Source of the DNA: an uncultured Thiohalocapsa sp.
GTDB lineage: Bacteria; Pseudomonadota; Gammaproteobacteria; Chromatiales; Chromatiaceae
DNA length: 64,000 nt
Reading direction: 5' to 3'
Assembly: GCF_913063425.1 (NCBI RefSeq)
Contig: NZ_CAJXYK010000012.1
Location: 1-64,000, forward strand
Shown piece by piece: positions 7,260 through 17,851 of the stretch. A program made the translations under genes and the position numbers. The notes beneath the pieces are model-generated. The model was not told the origin of the DNA, searched no databases, and saw only the letters and a program-made list of their open reading frames with translations. Within the stretch, counting starts at the first letter, position 1; each line of letters begins with the position of its first letter.

Positions 7260-7938
7260 TCTGCGCGCGGACCAGGCGCTGCTCGCGCAGGTACTCGAAG
7301 GTGGTCATCCCCAGGTGGGTCTGGAATTCGCGCCCGAGCCGCGCCTGGTTGGTGCCGACGCGGTGGGCCAGCTCGATGAGCCCGGGGGGCTCGGCCATCT
7401 CGTCGAGCAGGATGTCGATGGCGCGGTAGAGAAGACGCAGGCCCATCTGATCCGTGGCCTCCCCGGGCACAGCGTCCTTGCCGCCGGCGCGGGTCGCCCG
7501 CGCCTGGCGGGGCGGCTCCAACTGCTCGGCCATGCGTGCGAACAGGTGCCGATGTTGCAGGTGCGCGCTCACGCGCGCCAGGACCTCGCGATGATCGAAG
7601 GGCTTGGCGATGTAGTCCACGCAGCCGGCGTCGAAGCCCGCGAGCTTCTGCGCGGTGTCGCTCAGCACGGTGAGAAAGATCACCGGGATCGCACGCGTCA
7701 GCGGGATGGACTTGAGACGCCGGCAGGTCTCGTAGCCGTCCCAGCCGGGCATCCGGATGTCCAGCAGGATCAGGTCAGGCCGGCCCTGTTCCGCCTTGCG
7801 CAGGCCGTCGGGCCCGTCGCGGGCGATCAGGGTCTCGAAGCCCAACTCGGTAAGCTCCGCAACGATGGCGCGGAGCTGAACCGGCTCGTCGTCGATGATG
7901 AGGATGCTGGCCGGACGTGGCGGAGCTGTCTGCTGCAT
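7260..7938 (-). pseudogene. response regulator with AraC-type HTH, 3'-truncated
   Basis: Residues 11-128 form a receiver domain: acidic pair D16/D17 in ILIIDDEPVQ, phospho-acceptor D60 in DLILLDIRMPGWDGY, and K112 in DYIAKPFDHREV. After a linker, residues 166-226 contain the first helix-turn-helix of an AraC-type domain (LAHRVGTNQARLGREFQTHL then TTFEYLREQRLVRAQ). The second HTH is missing: after VRAQ the frame enters transposase-like and repeat sequence and stays open by chance to 6358. Phosphorylation could still occur but DNA binding is probably lost. No histidine kinase partner is adjacent. ATG 7938 is the natural start of the receiver domain. Confidence 0.75.
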
Positions 7939-8437
7939 AGAGATCGGGATACCTCGCCGACCTGTCGGCTGGAGCCTCGGTGATCGTTACGCCGGGGGAG
8001 ATTGCACCGGCGGGCCGGCGCAGTCCGTGCCGACTCCGGGAATCGCCCCCTCGCGCACCGAACGCAGAGACGCCGAGCGCGGGCGATTGATGCGTCGTGG
8101 GCTTCAAAGGCCCCCGTTCCGGGCCATTAGGCGGGATTTTCGCGGCCTGCCCAAGCCAGCGTCAACCTGACACCCGAGCTCGTGGGAGCGTCGGCCGACT
8201 GGGACTGCCGGCTTCCAGCCGGCCTCGCGCGCCGGGGGCTCGATGCCCCCGGCGCGCGATCCGCGGCGCTGAGGCGATGTCGTGCGATCTCCGGCACCGA
8301 GGCGATGTCGCCCTGCCCGGCCGGCGAGTCTGAAATACACCGCCGCGACGGCCAGGCGAGACGGAGGCAGACGGCTTGACGATTTGGCCGATCATACGTA
8401 GCGTGTCTGGTGACTATTACGTAGCTGACGATCTGCC
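7939..8437. other. gene-free stretch with short palindromes
   Basis: About 500 bases with no supported gene. It contains CCGGCTTCCAGCCGG at about 8208 and related short palindromes of the kind repeated elsewhere (18.9, 32.0, 60.2 kb). A possible promoter for the pair at 8438-9124 would be in the last 80 bases, where TTGACGATTTGGCCGATCAT and GTGACTATTACG are the only AT-richer parts. Confidence 0.4.
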
Positions 8438-8698
8438 ATGAACACAAAGCTCACCCTCAGCATGGACGAGTCGGTCATAGCGCGCGCCAAGCAGGCCGCA
8501 CGTGCCCGTAACACCAGTGTCTCGGCCATGCTCGCCGGACTCGTCCGCGGGCTCGACGCGCTGGACTGTCCGCGCGGCTCGGACTTCATCGGCCCCCTCA
8601 CCCGGGCCGCGACTGGGTTGGTGGATCTGGGCCCCGGCCATGCAGACGCCGATCTCCTCGGTGACGCCCTCTGGGAGCGCTATGGCGACCTCGGATGA
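8438..8698 (+). CDS. ribbon-helix-helix antitoxin (DUF6364-like)
   Basis: An 86-residue protein starting MNTKLTLSMDESVIARAKQA with ARARNTSVSAMLAGLVRGLD. This N-terminal strand followed by two helices is the RHH layout of DUF6364-type antitoxins. The remaining 45 residues would contact the toxin. The stop overlaps the start of the PIN gene by 4 bases (ATGA at 8695-8698), a coupled TA arrangement. The antitoxin is intact while the toxin frame is broken. Confidence 0.75.
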   Translation: MNTKLTLSMDESVIARAKQAARARNTSVSAMLAGLVRGLDALDCPRGSDFIGPLTRAATGLVDLGPGHADADLLGDALWERYGDLG

Positions 8699-9124
8699 GG
8701 CTTTTCGTCGACACCAACCTGCTGCTGGACGTCCTGGCAAAGCGCGAGCCGTTCTACACCGCGGCCGCCCGCGTCTGGACCCTCGCCGAGACCGGCGCCT
8801 GCGAGGCCCCTGGTCTCCGCGATCAGCTTCAACAACGTCTTCTACATCGTTCGCAAGGCCCGCGACCTGGCCACCGCGCGCCGGGCACTGGTCCTGCTCC
8901 GCGATGTCTTCGCCAGCGTCGCTCCGGACCAGCGCATCCTGAACCAGGCAATCGACTCGGATATCCCCGACTTCGAGGACGCCCTCCAGTTCTACAGCGC
9001 ACTGCACGCGCGCGCCGACTACCTGCTGACGCGCAACGTCGGCGATTTCCCGGCCGGCATCCTGCCCGTGCTTGCCCCCGACGAATTCCTCGCGTTGCTT
9101 GATCGGGCGGTCGACGAATCCTGA
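8695..9124 (+). pseudogene. PIN-domain toxin with +1 frameshift
   Basis: The first piece reads MRLFVDTNLLLDVLAKREPF then WTLAETGACEA. After a run of four C (8817-8820) the match continues in the next frame as LVSAISFNNVFYIVRKARDL, FEDALQFYSALHARADYLLT, RNVGDFP to a stop at 9124. Removing one C restores a 142-residue PIN protein with all acidic positions (D6, E in the first helix, D in PDFEDA, D in ARADYLLTRN). It is either a recent inactivating mutation or a homopolymer sequencing error. Confidence 0.8.
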
Positions 9125-9279
9125 CGGGCCTCGGCGGGAACCGTGACAAGCAACCAGACAATCCAGGGTGTGCCGTAACCTGTTGAAATGTCGTTTCCGC
9201 TGAGACCGTTCCCGGATTCCGCTGGCGCTCCATCCGGGCTGCACCGCCAACGCGGCGAATACTTGCCCGGTCTGTCCAG

Positions 9280-9365
9280 CGTGGGAACCCGCGGTCTTGA
9301 CCGCGCGAGCGGTCCGGCGCATCGGGACGCTGGAGCGTCCGCACTGGCTCCCGCGCCGGAGCGTG
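9280..9365. repeat. diverged copy of the repeat at 3966-4050
   Basis: GTGGGAACCCGCGGTCTTGA, AGCGGTCCGGCGC and CTGGAGCGTCCGCACTGGCT follow the same order as GTGGGAACCCAGTCTTCACC, AGCGGTCCGACGC and CTCAAGCGTCCGCGCTTGCT at 3966-4040. Confidence 0.6.
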
Positions 9366-9385
9366 GGAGCGAGAGACCCTCGGCC

Positions 9386-9573
9386 CTAGGCCCTCGGCCC
9401 TTCTTCCTCGGCGCGGGGCTCGCGCACGGCATCGAGGATATCGGCCGCCGTCGCGTCCGAGCGGATCCCGGGCACGTCGAACGGCGAGCCGGAGCGCGGC
9501 CCTTGGCGCTCAGCGAAGACACGGCGCCGTCGCGGCGGCGGATCTCGATCTCCTCGTCCCGATCCATCGTGCA
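9386..9573 (-). pseudogene. shard of a Phd-type antitoxin
   Basis: The minus strand contains DEEIEIRRRDGAVSSLSAKG and, after a frame change, GPRSGSPFDVPGIRSDATAA, DILDAVREPRAEEEGPRA and stop at 9386. This is a second copy of the antitoxin at 1643-1879 without its N-terminus and with a frameshift. No PIN partner is present. Confidence 0.7.
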
Positions 9574-9812
9574 CGTCTGGCCGCACTGTTCGCGGCGGTG
9601 ACGGCCTGTGTGCTGGGGCCGGGGCTGACGCTGACCGACATCGCCCGGCGCCTGCCGGGTGCGGGGGCGTTCTGCCACAAGCTCAAGCGCACCGATCGGC
9701 TGGTGGGCAACCGGCATCTGCAGCGCGAGGCGGGTTGCCGGCGGGCTTGATGCCGATCATCGTCGCCGACGCCGGTTTCCGGGTGCCGTTCTACCGGGCG
9801 GTGGAGCGCCAC
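9567..9812 (+). pseudogene. IS4-family transposase remnant with internal deletion
   Basis: ARLAALFAAVTACVLGPGLT, LTDIARRLPGAG and HKLKRTDRLVGNRHLQRE are the N-terminal part of an IS4-type transposase. It then jumps, in another frame, to LPAGLMPIIVADAGFRVPFY and RAVERHG, which contains the catalytic DAGF motif. About 100 residues between these are missing (junction near 9733) and the C-terminus is gone. It is unlike the IS4-family gene at 4555. Confidence 0.7.
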
Positions 9813-9817
9813 GGCGC

Positions 9818-9944
9818 CTCACAGCGACTGCAACGAGATCGGCAGCGCAAGCCGAACGAGATCGGCGATGTTCTCGCGGGCGCTGACCTCAGGGTCGGCG
9901 AGCTGTCCCCGGACGCCTACGCGGCGCTTCTGGAGGAGCTATGA
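9818..9944 (+). pseudogene. C-terminal fragment of a small TA-like protein
   Basis: ASQRLQRDRQRKPNEIGDVL then AGADLRVGELSPDAYAALLE and EL end at 9944, overlapping the next start by 4 bases (ATGA). The N-terminus is lost in the transposase remnant. Together with 9941-10229 it looks like the first gene of a two-gene toxin-antitoxin-like unit. I cannot name the family. Confidence 0.4.
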
Positions 9945-10229
9945 ACATCGACGAGGTGCTGCGCTGGCTCGCGCGGGCCGACGAGGATCTGACGCTGGTC
10001 TGCAGCCAATCGGTCGCCTTGTGGGAGCACCTGCTCGGGTTGCCGGTCCTGACGGAGAGGGTCGATATCGATTTCCCCGGCGACCTTCTCGATGCGCTGC
10101 CGGAGCCCCAGGTCTTCGCCACATCGGCCTTCACGCAAGAGCACTGTCCCCGACAGATCGAGCGGGGTGAAGTCGCGGCGCGAACGCTACGCGCGCTTCC
10201 TGGAAAGCCGCCGGAACGACCCCTCCTGA
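9941..10229 (+). pseudogene. nucleotidyltransferase-like protein (AbiEii-type), deleted and frameshifted
   Basis: MNIDEVLRWLARADEDLTLV then SQSVALWEHLLGLPVLTERV and DIDFPGDL look like the front of a MNT/AbiEii-like nucleotidyltransferase, whose GGQSVALW loop and DxD pair are recognisable. The Gly pair reads C-S here. The C-terminal part QVFATSAFTQEHCPRQIER follows after a large internal deletion, and one extra G in the run near 10162-10165 shifts the last segment VKSRRERYARFLESRRNDPS out of frame. It is not functional as read. Confidence 0.5.
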
Positions 10230-10270
10230 AGCCCGGTAGTGGAATAAGCGCAGCGGTTCCACCCGAGGGG

Positions 10271-10750
10271 CTATGGCGCAGGGGCGGGGGTGTAGTCGAA
10301 GGACGTGCCGGGGGTGATGCCGTGGCGCTCGGCGAAGCCGGCGCGGGTGTCGATCACGTACATGGCCGGGGCGCCGGAGGGGTAGCGCTGGTCGGACATG
10401 AGGGTGGTGTCGCGGGCGATGGCGACGATGCGGCGCTCGGCGTCGGCGAACAGCATGTCCAGCGAGCCCGGGGTGTTACACATCCAGAAGCGCCGGGGCG
10501 CGGCCCGCGGGAAGACGAACAGCATGCCGACGGTATCGTCGGGCAGGCGGCGCCACATGAGCCCGCGGGCGTGGGCGGCGGGGTCGTCGGCGATCTCTGC
10601 CTGGATGCGGGCCAGCACCCGGCCCTCGGTGGAGAGGAAGGAGACGGTAGCGTCCGGGCGAATGACCCCCTCGGCGGACGCCTGGGCGAGGGTCAGGGCG
10701 AGGAGGGCCGCGGCCAGGATGATCGCGGCGGGGGACGGCCCTCGGGTCAT
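10271..10750 (-). CDS. DUF192-family secreted protein
   Basis: A 159-residue protein with a Sec signal peptide ([20 protein letters not shown]...ASA) and a DUF192 domain: [53 protein letters not shown], and [20 protein letters not shown]. The family is a small beta-barrel of unknown biochemical role, usually periplasmic in gammaproteobacteria. It is the first intact non-mobile gene after the decayed zone. The start at 10750 nearly touches the remnant kinase on the other strand. Confidence 0.9.
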   Translation of the reverse strand: MTRGPSPAAIILAAALLALTLAQASAEGVIRPDATVSFLSTEGRVLARIQAEIADDPAAHARGLMWRRLPDDTVGMLFVFPRAAPRRFWMCNTPGSLDMLFADAERRIVAIARDTTLMSDQRYPSGAPAMYVIDTRAGFAERHGITPGTSFDYTPAPAP

Positions 10751-10767
10751 GGCGCGGGGGGACGGGG

Positions 10768-11381
10768 CCGGAGATGGACGGGCTCACGGCCTGCCGGCGC
10801 ATCCGCACCCTGCCCGGCGGGGAGGCGCTCCCCATCGTCGCCCTGACGGCCAACGCCCTGGCCGAGGAGCGCGAGCGCTGTCTCGCGGCGGGCATGGACG
10901 GCTACCTCACCAAGCCGCTGGAGCCCGAGGTGCTCTACGCCGAGCTGTGCCGCCGGCTGCGTCTGCCCACGGACGCCACCGCCACGGCGCAGCCGGCGCC
11001 CGGGACCGTGATCGGCGCACGCGCTCTGCCCGGCTTCGATGCGGCCAATGTTCTGCGCTGGCTGGACTAGGCCCCGGACGCCTGGTGCGGCATGGTGCGC
11101 ACCTTCCTCGCCGAGTATCCCGCGGCGATCGCTGCCATCGGCGCAGCCCTGGACGCCGACGACCGCGCAGCGGTGCACGATCTGCTGCATCGCCTGCGCG
11201 GTGCCGCCGGCGCGCTCGGCGCGGCGGAGCTGGCCGCCGCAGCCGGTCGCCTGGAACGGGCGCTGGCAGGCGACGGTCCCGTGGATGCCGACCTGCGTGC
11301 GCGCTTCTGCGCCAGCTCTGCGGCACCACCGGACGCGTCCGCGCGCATCAGCAGCGGGTCAGTGGACTCGCTCACAACACG

Positions 11382-11400
<19 letters not shown>
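10768..11400 (+). pseudogene. remnant of a hybrid histidine kinase: REC C-half plus HPt
   Basis: The frame opens with [60 protein letters not shown], which is the second half of a receiver domain (the phospho-acceptor half is missing). After a linker, a TAG at 11068 interrupts the frame. The same frame then continues as APDAWCGMVRTFLAEYPAAI, VHDLLHRLRGAAGALGAAEL, an HPt domain with its His in LLHRLRG. The kinase core and first part of REC are absent. It is a clear remnant with a nonsense codon. Confidence 0.75.
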
Positions 11401-12509
<1,109 letters not shown>

Positions 12510-12871
12510 GTCAGGGTCCGCGCGATGGCAATTGAACGGCAGCCGAGCGGCACGCGGCAGCCGGACGCCGGCGGCATCCGAGCCACCGCGTCAGGGCGAT
12601 GGCCAATGGTCGCACAAGTGGGCCATACACACCTGTGGCCGCGGCGCAGCTTGAGCCGGCGCGAGCGCCGTTTGATTGTCCGATCGCAACGACCGGCCGA
12701 TCCGCCCCGGCTATACTAACCACTTCATCAGCAGGGTCATTGGTGAGAAATTCACCGCGCCCGCACCCATCTCCCTTCGCAACCGGCGCTGCGCCACCCG
12801 TCCCTCGCCGCACGATGGACCCGGCGGGCACGCCGACCACAAGCCTCAGCAAGCCCATTGGAGCTTCACAC
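12510..12871. other. divergent intergenic region
   Basis: About 360 bases between the protease (minus) and the DUF2892 gene (plus) without a supported gene. TATACT at 12712-12717 could be a -10 element for the plus-strand gene, but no good -35 is seen. Confidence 0.3.
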
Positions 12872-13063
12872 ATGGTCAAGAACATTGGTCTGCAGGACCG
12901 CAACATCCGCTACGGCGCCGGCGCGCTGCTCATTCTGGCTGGCCTTTTCCTACAGAGCTGGATCCTCGGCATCCTCGGACTCATCGCCGTCGGTACCGCC
13001 TACTTCGGCACCTGCCTGGCCTACATCCCGCTGAACATCAGCACCAAGAAGCAGGGCGAGTAA
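12872..13063 (+). CDS. DUF2892 (YgaP-type) membrane protein
   Basis: A 63-residue protein: MVKNIGLQDRNIRYGAGALL, then ILAGLFLQSWILGILGLIAV and GTAYFGTCLAYIPLNIST. The N-terminal N-x-G-x-x-D-R-x-I-R-x-x-G motif and two membrane helices are those of DUF2892, the transmembrane part of YgaP rhodanese proteins, here as a stand-alone unit. The conserved Cys in FGTCLAY is present. The ATG at 12872 matches the family start. A strong terminator follows. Confidence 0.85.
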   Translation: MVKNIGLQDRNIRYGAGALLILAGLFLQSWILGILGLIAVGTAYFGTCLAYIPLNISTKKQGE

Positions 13064-13104
13064 GCGCCCGCCGCCGCCCCGGTCCCGGGGCGGCAGACAG
13101 CAGG

Positions 13105-13134
13105 GCCCCGCAGCCGGCGGCTGCGGGGCTTTTT
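13105..13134 (+). terminator. rho-independent terminator
   Basis: GCCCCGCAGCC (13105-13115) pairs perfectly with GGCTGCGGGGC (13119-13129) across a 3-base loop and is followed by TTTTT. It ends the DUF2892 transcript. Confidence 0.9.
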
Positions 13135-13394
13135 GCGTGTCTGGCGTTAAGCCCCGGCGGTGACACCCCTAAGCGGGCAACGCAGCCGAGAAGGCATGCC
13201 GCCGGTGCACCGCCGCCGCCCTCGCACGGCGGCCTCCGGGGACGCGGACTTCTGCCGGCACCCTGGGGCAGGCGGACTAAAGTCCGCTGGTGCCAGAAGA
13301 TCAGGTGCCGTCAGGTTTGTCGCAGCCCTGCTCGGGTAAGCCGTGCGCTCATCACAGATCTATTGACGGCCCCGAACGCCCCCACCTTGCGCCC

Positions 13395-14300
<906 letters not shown>

Positions 14301-14326
14301 GAGTGGCAGACGCTCACCGAGCGGAA

Positions 14327-14393
14327 AGGGCTGAGGGCTGAGGAATCCCGGCCCAGCCCTCAGCCCTCAACCCTCAGCCCTCAGCCCTGAACA
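14327..14393. repeat. GGGCTGAGGGCTGAGG / CCCTCAGCCCTCA inverted simple repeats
   Basis: GGGCTGAGGGCTGAGG faces four tandem CCCTCAGC/CCCTCAAC-type units, giving a long foldable stretch between the ATPase and permease genes. It may act as an mRNA hairpin separating the two coding parts. Confidence 0.6.
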
Positions 14394-14465
14394 GTGGGCC
14401 GTTACGCGTGCGACCCCGCTGCCGAGCCCTCGTCGGCAACCGACTCCCGCAACCGAGCATCCGCC

Positions 14466-15497
14466 ATGTGGCAACGCATCACAGCCGTCCTCACCGCCCG
14501 CAACCGCGAGTTCTACCGCGACAGCGCCGGTCTCATCTGGAACATCATGATGCCGGTGATGATGATCGTCGCCTTCGCCTTCATCTTCGGCGGCGGCCCG
14601 GACGACCTGTTCAAGGTCGGCGTGCTGGGCGACCCTGACACCGCCGCGGACGACACGGGCTTCCTCGCGACACCTTACGTCACCTTCGTGCCGGTTTCGG
14701 ACCAGGGCGCCGCCGTCACCAAGGTCGCCCGCCACCAGCTGGACCTGCTGGTGGACAGCCGCGGGCCGGGGGGCGCGGTGACGGGCTACTGGGTCAACCC
14801 GGCGTCGCCCAACGGCCAGATCACCGAGCGCCTGCTGCTCGGCGCCCACGCCCGCGGCGACGAGCCGGCCCCGGAGCGCCGGCTTGCCGCGGGCGAGGCA
14901 CTCAGCTACGCCGACTGGGTGCTGCCCGGCGTGCTCGCCATGAACGTCATGTTCTCCAGCCTCTGGGGCGTCGGCTGGGTGGTGGTGCGCTACCGCAAGA
15001 ACGGCGTGCTGCGCCGGCTCAAGGCGACGCCGCTGCGCCCGCTGGAGTTCCTCTCGGCGCAGGTGATCTCGCGCCTGCTGGTGGTCATCGCCACAGGCAC
15101 CCTGGTGTATCTGGGCGCGCTGGCCATTCTGGACTTCCCCATGCGCGGCTCCTACACGGCACTGGTACTGGTGTACATCGCCGGCGGCCTGTGCATGATC
15201 AGCCTCGGTCTGCTGGTGGCCTCGCGCCTGCGCACCGAAGAGCTCGCCGACGGCCTGCTGAACCTCATGGCCTGGCCCATGGTGCTGCTCTCCGGTGTCT
15301 GGTTTTCCATGGAGGGCACCAGCGCCGCGGCGCAATGGCTCTCGCAGCTCATGCCGCTCACCCACGTGGTGGACGCCGCCCGCGGCATCATGATCGACGG
15401 GGCCGGCGTGCTGGACGTGCTGCCGCAGCTGGTGCTGCTGACGGCGCTGGCCGCCCTGCTGCTGTTCACGGCGGCCCGGCTGTTCCGGTGGGAGTAG
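14466..15497 (+). CDS. ABC-2-type exporter permease
   Basis: A 343-residue permease: MWQRITAVLTARNREFYRDS, a first membrane helix (LIWNIMMPVMMIVAFAFIFG), a periplasmic loop to about residue 150, then five helices including NVMFSSLWGVGWVVVRYRKN and LLNLMAWPMVLLSGVWFSME. Helix-loop-five-helix is the ABC-2 permease plan. The motif RRLKATPLRPLEFLSAQVIS is the usual coupling loop. It pairs with the ATPase at 13395. The start at ATG 14466 puts the first helix at the expected place. Confidence 0.88.
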   Translation: MWQRITAVLTARNREFYRDSAGLIWNIMMPVMMIVAFAFIFGGGPDDLFKVGVLGDPDTAADDTGFLATPYVTFVPVSDQGAAVTKVARHQLDLLVDSRGPGGAVTGYWVNPASPNGQITERLLLGAHARGDEPAPERRLAAGEALSYADWVLPGVLAMNVMFSSLWGVGWVVVRYRKNGVLRRLKATPLRPLEFLSAQVISRLLVVIATGTLVYLGALAILDFPMRGSYTALVLVYIAGGLCMISLGLLVASRLRTEELADGLLNLMAWPMVLLSGVWFSMEGTSAAAQWLSQLMPLTHVVDAARGIMIDGAGVLDVLPQLVLLTALAALLLFTAARLFRWE

Positions 15498-15536
15498 CCC
15501 GCCGCGCACCCATCCACCCGACTCGACGAGACGCCG

Positions 15537-16103
15537 ATGCAATCTCTGGCCACCCTGCTCCTGCTGCTCGCCCTCGGCATCGGCGCCGCCGCAGCCGCCG
15601 ACGATGACGCCCTCTGGCAGCAGCTGCGCGCCGGCGAGGCCGCAGCACTCATGCGCCACGCACTGGCCCCCGGCACCGGCGACCCGGCGGACTTCGCCCT
15701 CGGCGACTGCGTCACCCAGCGCAATCTCTCCGCCGAAGGTCGTGAGCAGGCCGCGGCCATCGGCGCGCGCTTCCGCCGCCACGGCATCGACACCGCCCGG
15801 CTCTACTCCAGCCAATGGTGCCGCTGCCTGGACACCGCGCGAGGGCTGGCGCTGGGGGAGGTGGAGCCCTTCCCGGGCCTGAATTCCTTCTTCCGCAACC
15901 GCAGCGCAGCGCCCGGGCACACCGCCGCGGTGCTGGACCTGATCCGCGTGCGGACCCGAGCCGGGACGCCGCCTCTGGTGCTGGTGACCCACCAGGTCAA
16001 CATCACCGCCCTCACCGACGTCTTTCCGGGCTCGGGCGAGATCGTCGTGGTGCGCCCGGACGGCGATGGGATTGAGGTGCTCGGGCGCATCCCCACGCGC
16101 TGA
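15537..16103 (+). CDS. secreted histidine phosphatase family protein
   Basis: A 188-residue protein with a signal peptide (MQSLATLLLLLALGIGAAAA). The phosphatase core has LMRHALAPG (the RH of the RHG motif, phospho-His), LSAEGREQAAAIGARFRRHG, the substrate-binding Arg in YSSQWCRCLDTARGLALG, and the second His in LVTHQVNITALTD. This is the branch of the histidine phosphatase superfamily found in the periplasm. The substrate is unknown. It lies 40 bases after the permease gene and could be co-transcribed. Confidence 0.85.
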   Translation: MQSLATLLLLLALGIGAAAAADDDALWQQLRAGEAAALMRHALAPGTGDPADFALGDCVTQRNLSAEGREQAAAIGARFRRHGIDTARLYSSQWCRCLDTARGLALGEVEPFPGLNSFFRNRSAAPGHTAAVLDLIRVRTRAGTPPLVLVTHQVNITALTDVFPGSGEIVVVRPDGDGIEVLGRIPTR

Positions 16104-16257
16104 GGCCGCCGCCGCAGCCCGTCGTCTGTCGGTTGGCTGAGCGCAGCGCAGGCACCGACCGGGGCGGCGGATGCGCTGCGCTGATCCGCCCGGCATGCTG
16201 CCGTCGGCGGCCCCGACGCGAGCCGGGGTCAACGGACCGGGGCTCAGCGGCCTGTGG

Positions 16258-17505
16258 TCAGCGCAGCCGCGGTGGCCGGTCCCCACCCAACTCCCGCGCC
16301 CGCGCCGCCGCCGGCACCGTGCTGCAGCAGAGGAGCTGGTAGGTACCCACCGCCAGCAGGCCGCTGAGCCCCATGCCCAGCAGCAGCGGCAGCGCGGTGC
16401 CATTGTGCGCCAGGCTCGCAAGCGTGCCCGCGAGCGCCCCGAAGCCGAAGCGCCCCGCCCCCGCGAAGGCCGACGCCGTGCCCGCCATGCGCGGGAAATA
16501 GGCCATGAAGCCCGCCATGGCATTGCCCATCACCACGCCCGCCATGGCGATGTAGCCGCCGGCGCCGAGGGCGATGAGCCAGAGCGGCGGTGCTGCACCC
16601 AGGGCAACCGCCCCCAGCCCGAGCAGCGCCAGCGCCGCCGCCGCCGCGCCCTGCACCATGAGCCCCGCCCGCAGCAGCCGCTCGGCGCCGAAGCGCGGCA
16701 CCCAGCGCGAATTGAGATACGAGAACACCATCGCCGCCGCGATGTTGATGCCGAACAGCGGGCCGAACCAGCTCGCGGGCACGCCGTGCAGATCGATATA
16801 GACATAGGGCGAGGCAACGATGAAGATCATCATGCCGCCGAAGCTCGCCATGCCTGTCAGCAGGTAGCCGAGCGCGGCGCGGTGGCGCAGCAGCAGCCCG
16901 TAGTTGCGCGCCACCGCCGCCGGGTCCAGCCGATGCCGATGCGCCGGTGGCAGGGTCTCTGGCAGCTGCCGGAAGAAGAGCACGGCGGTGACCGCCGTGA
17001 TGCCCAGCAGCACCGCGAACACCCAGCGCCAGCTCCCGACCACCACCACGAGCCCGCCCAGGCTCGGCGCCAGCAGCGGGGCGAGGCCCATCACCAGCAT
17101 CACCAGTCCCATCACGCGGGCATAGTCGTCACGCTCGAACAAGTCCCGCACCAGCGCCGGCACGGTCACCGCCACCGCCGCGCCGCCCAGCGCCTGCACG
17201 GCGCGGGCCGCGAGCATGGCCGTCATGTTGGGCGCCAGGGCGCAGGCTACGTCTGCCAGCGCGAACACCGCGAGCCCCACCGCCACCGGCAGCCGCCGGC
17301 CGAGCACGTCGGACAGCGGCCCGAGCAGCAGCTGCGCGGCGGCGAATACGCCCAGATAGGCCGTAACACTGAGCTGGGCCAGCGAGACAGGCGCGCCGAG
17401 GTCCCGGGCGATGGCCGGGATACTCGGCAAATACATGTCGATGGCAAAGGGCGTGAGCGCGGACAGGAGCCCGAGCGTCAACAGCAGCGACGGAGAGATG
17501 GGCAT
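16258..17505 (-). CDS. Bcr/CflA-family MFS drug efflux transporter
   Basis: A 415-residue 12-helix MFS transporter. MPISPSLLLTLGLLSALTPF AIDMYLPS with the D-x-YLPS motif in helix 1, the A-like motif LLGPLSDVLGRRLPV between helices 2 and 3, and SWRWVFAVLLGI in helix 6 are typical of the Bcr/CflA (DHA1) group exporting bicyclomycin, chloramphenicol and similar drugs by proton antiport. The ATG at 17505 is chosen; a longer Arg-rich frame upstream is not protein-like. Confidence 0.9.
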   Translation of the reverse strand: MPISPSLLLTLGLLSALTPFAIDMYLPSIPAIARDLGAPVSLAQLSVTAYLGVFAAAQLLLGPLSDVLGRRLPVAVGLAVFALADVACALAPNMTAMLAARAVQALGGAAVAVTVPALVRDLFERDDYARVMGLVMLVMGLAPLLAPSLGGLVVVVGSWRWVFAVLLGITAVTAVLFFRQLPETLPPAHRHRLDPAAVARNYGLLLRHRAALGYLLTGMASFGGMMIFIVASPYVYIDLHGVPASWFGPLFGINIAAAMVFSYLNSRWVPRFGAERLLRAGLMVQGAAAAALALLGLGAVALGAAPPLWLIALGAGGYIAMAGVVMGNAMAGFMAYFPRMAGTASAFAGAGRFGFGALAGTLASLAHNGTALPLLLGMGLSGLLAVGTYQLLCCSTVPAAARARELGGDRPPRLR

Positions 17506-17851
17506 CAGGACACCGGGCGGGCGGGCGGGGCGCAGCCGCGAGCGCGGCCGGGCAGCGAGGCGGGCGGCGGCCGACCATGCCCGACGGCGGCATGAGGCGC
17601 CATCATCGCATGCCGGCCGGGGCTGGCGCGTCGGCGCCCGGACCCGAGCGGGGATCGGCAGGCGGTCGGCTCGCCGCCGCACGCTCGGCGGCGAAACACA
17701 GGAACAGCACCTTGTCTCGGCCCGAGCAGAACACCATAGCGTCACTGCAGGACATGAATGCATTCAAAGGCGACCGCCCCACGCGACCGGGACCTGCGCA
17801 GGCCGCGTCGGACATCGCAGCAACGGCTGCCGGGGCCATCGCCTGCCGGAC

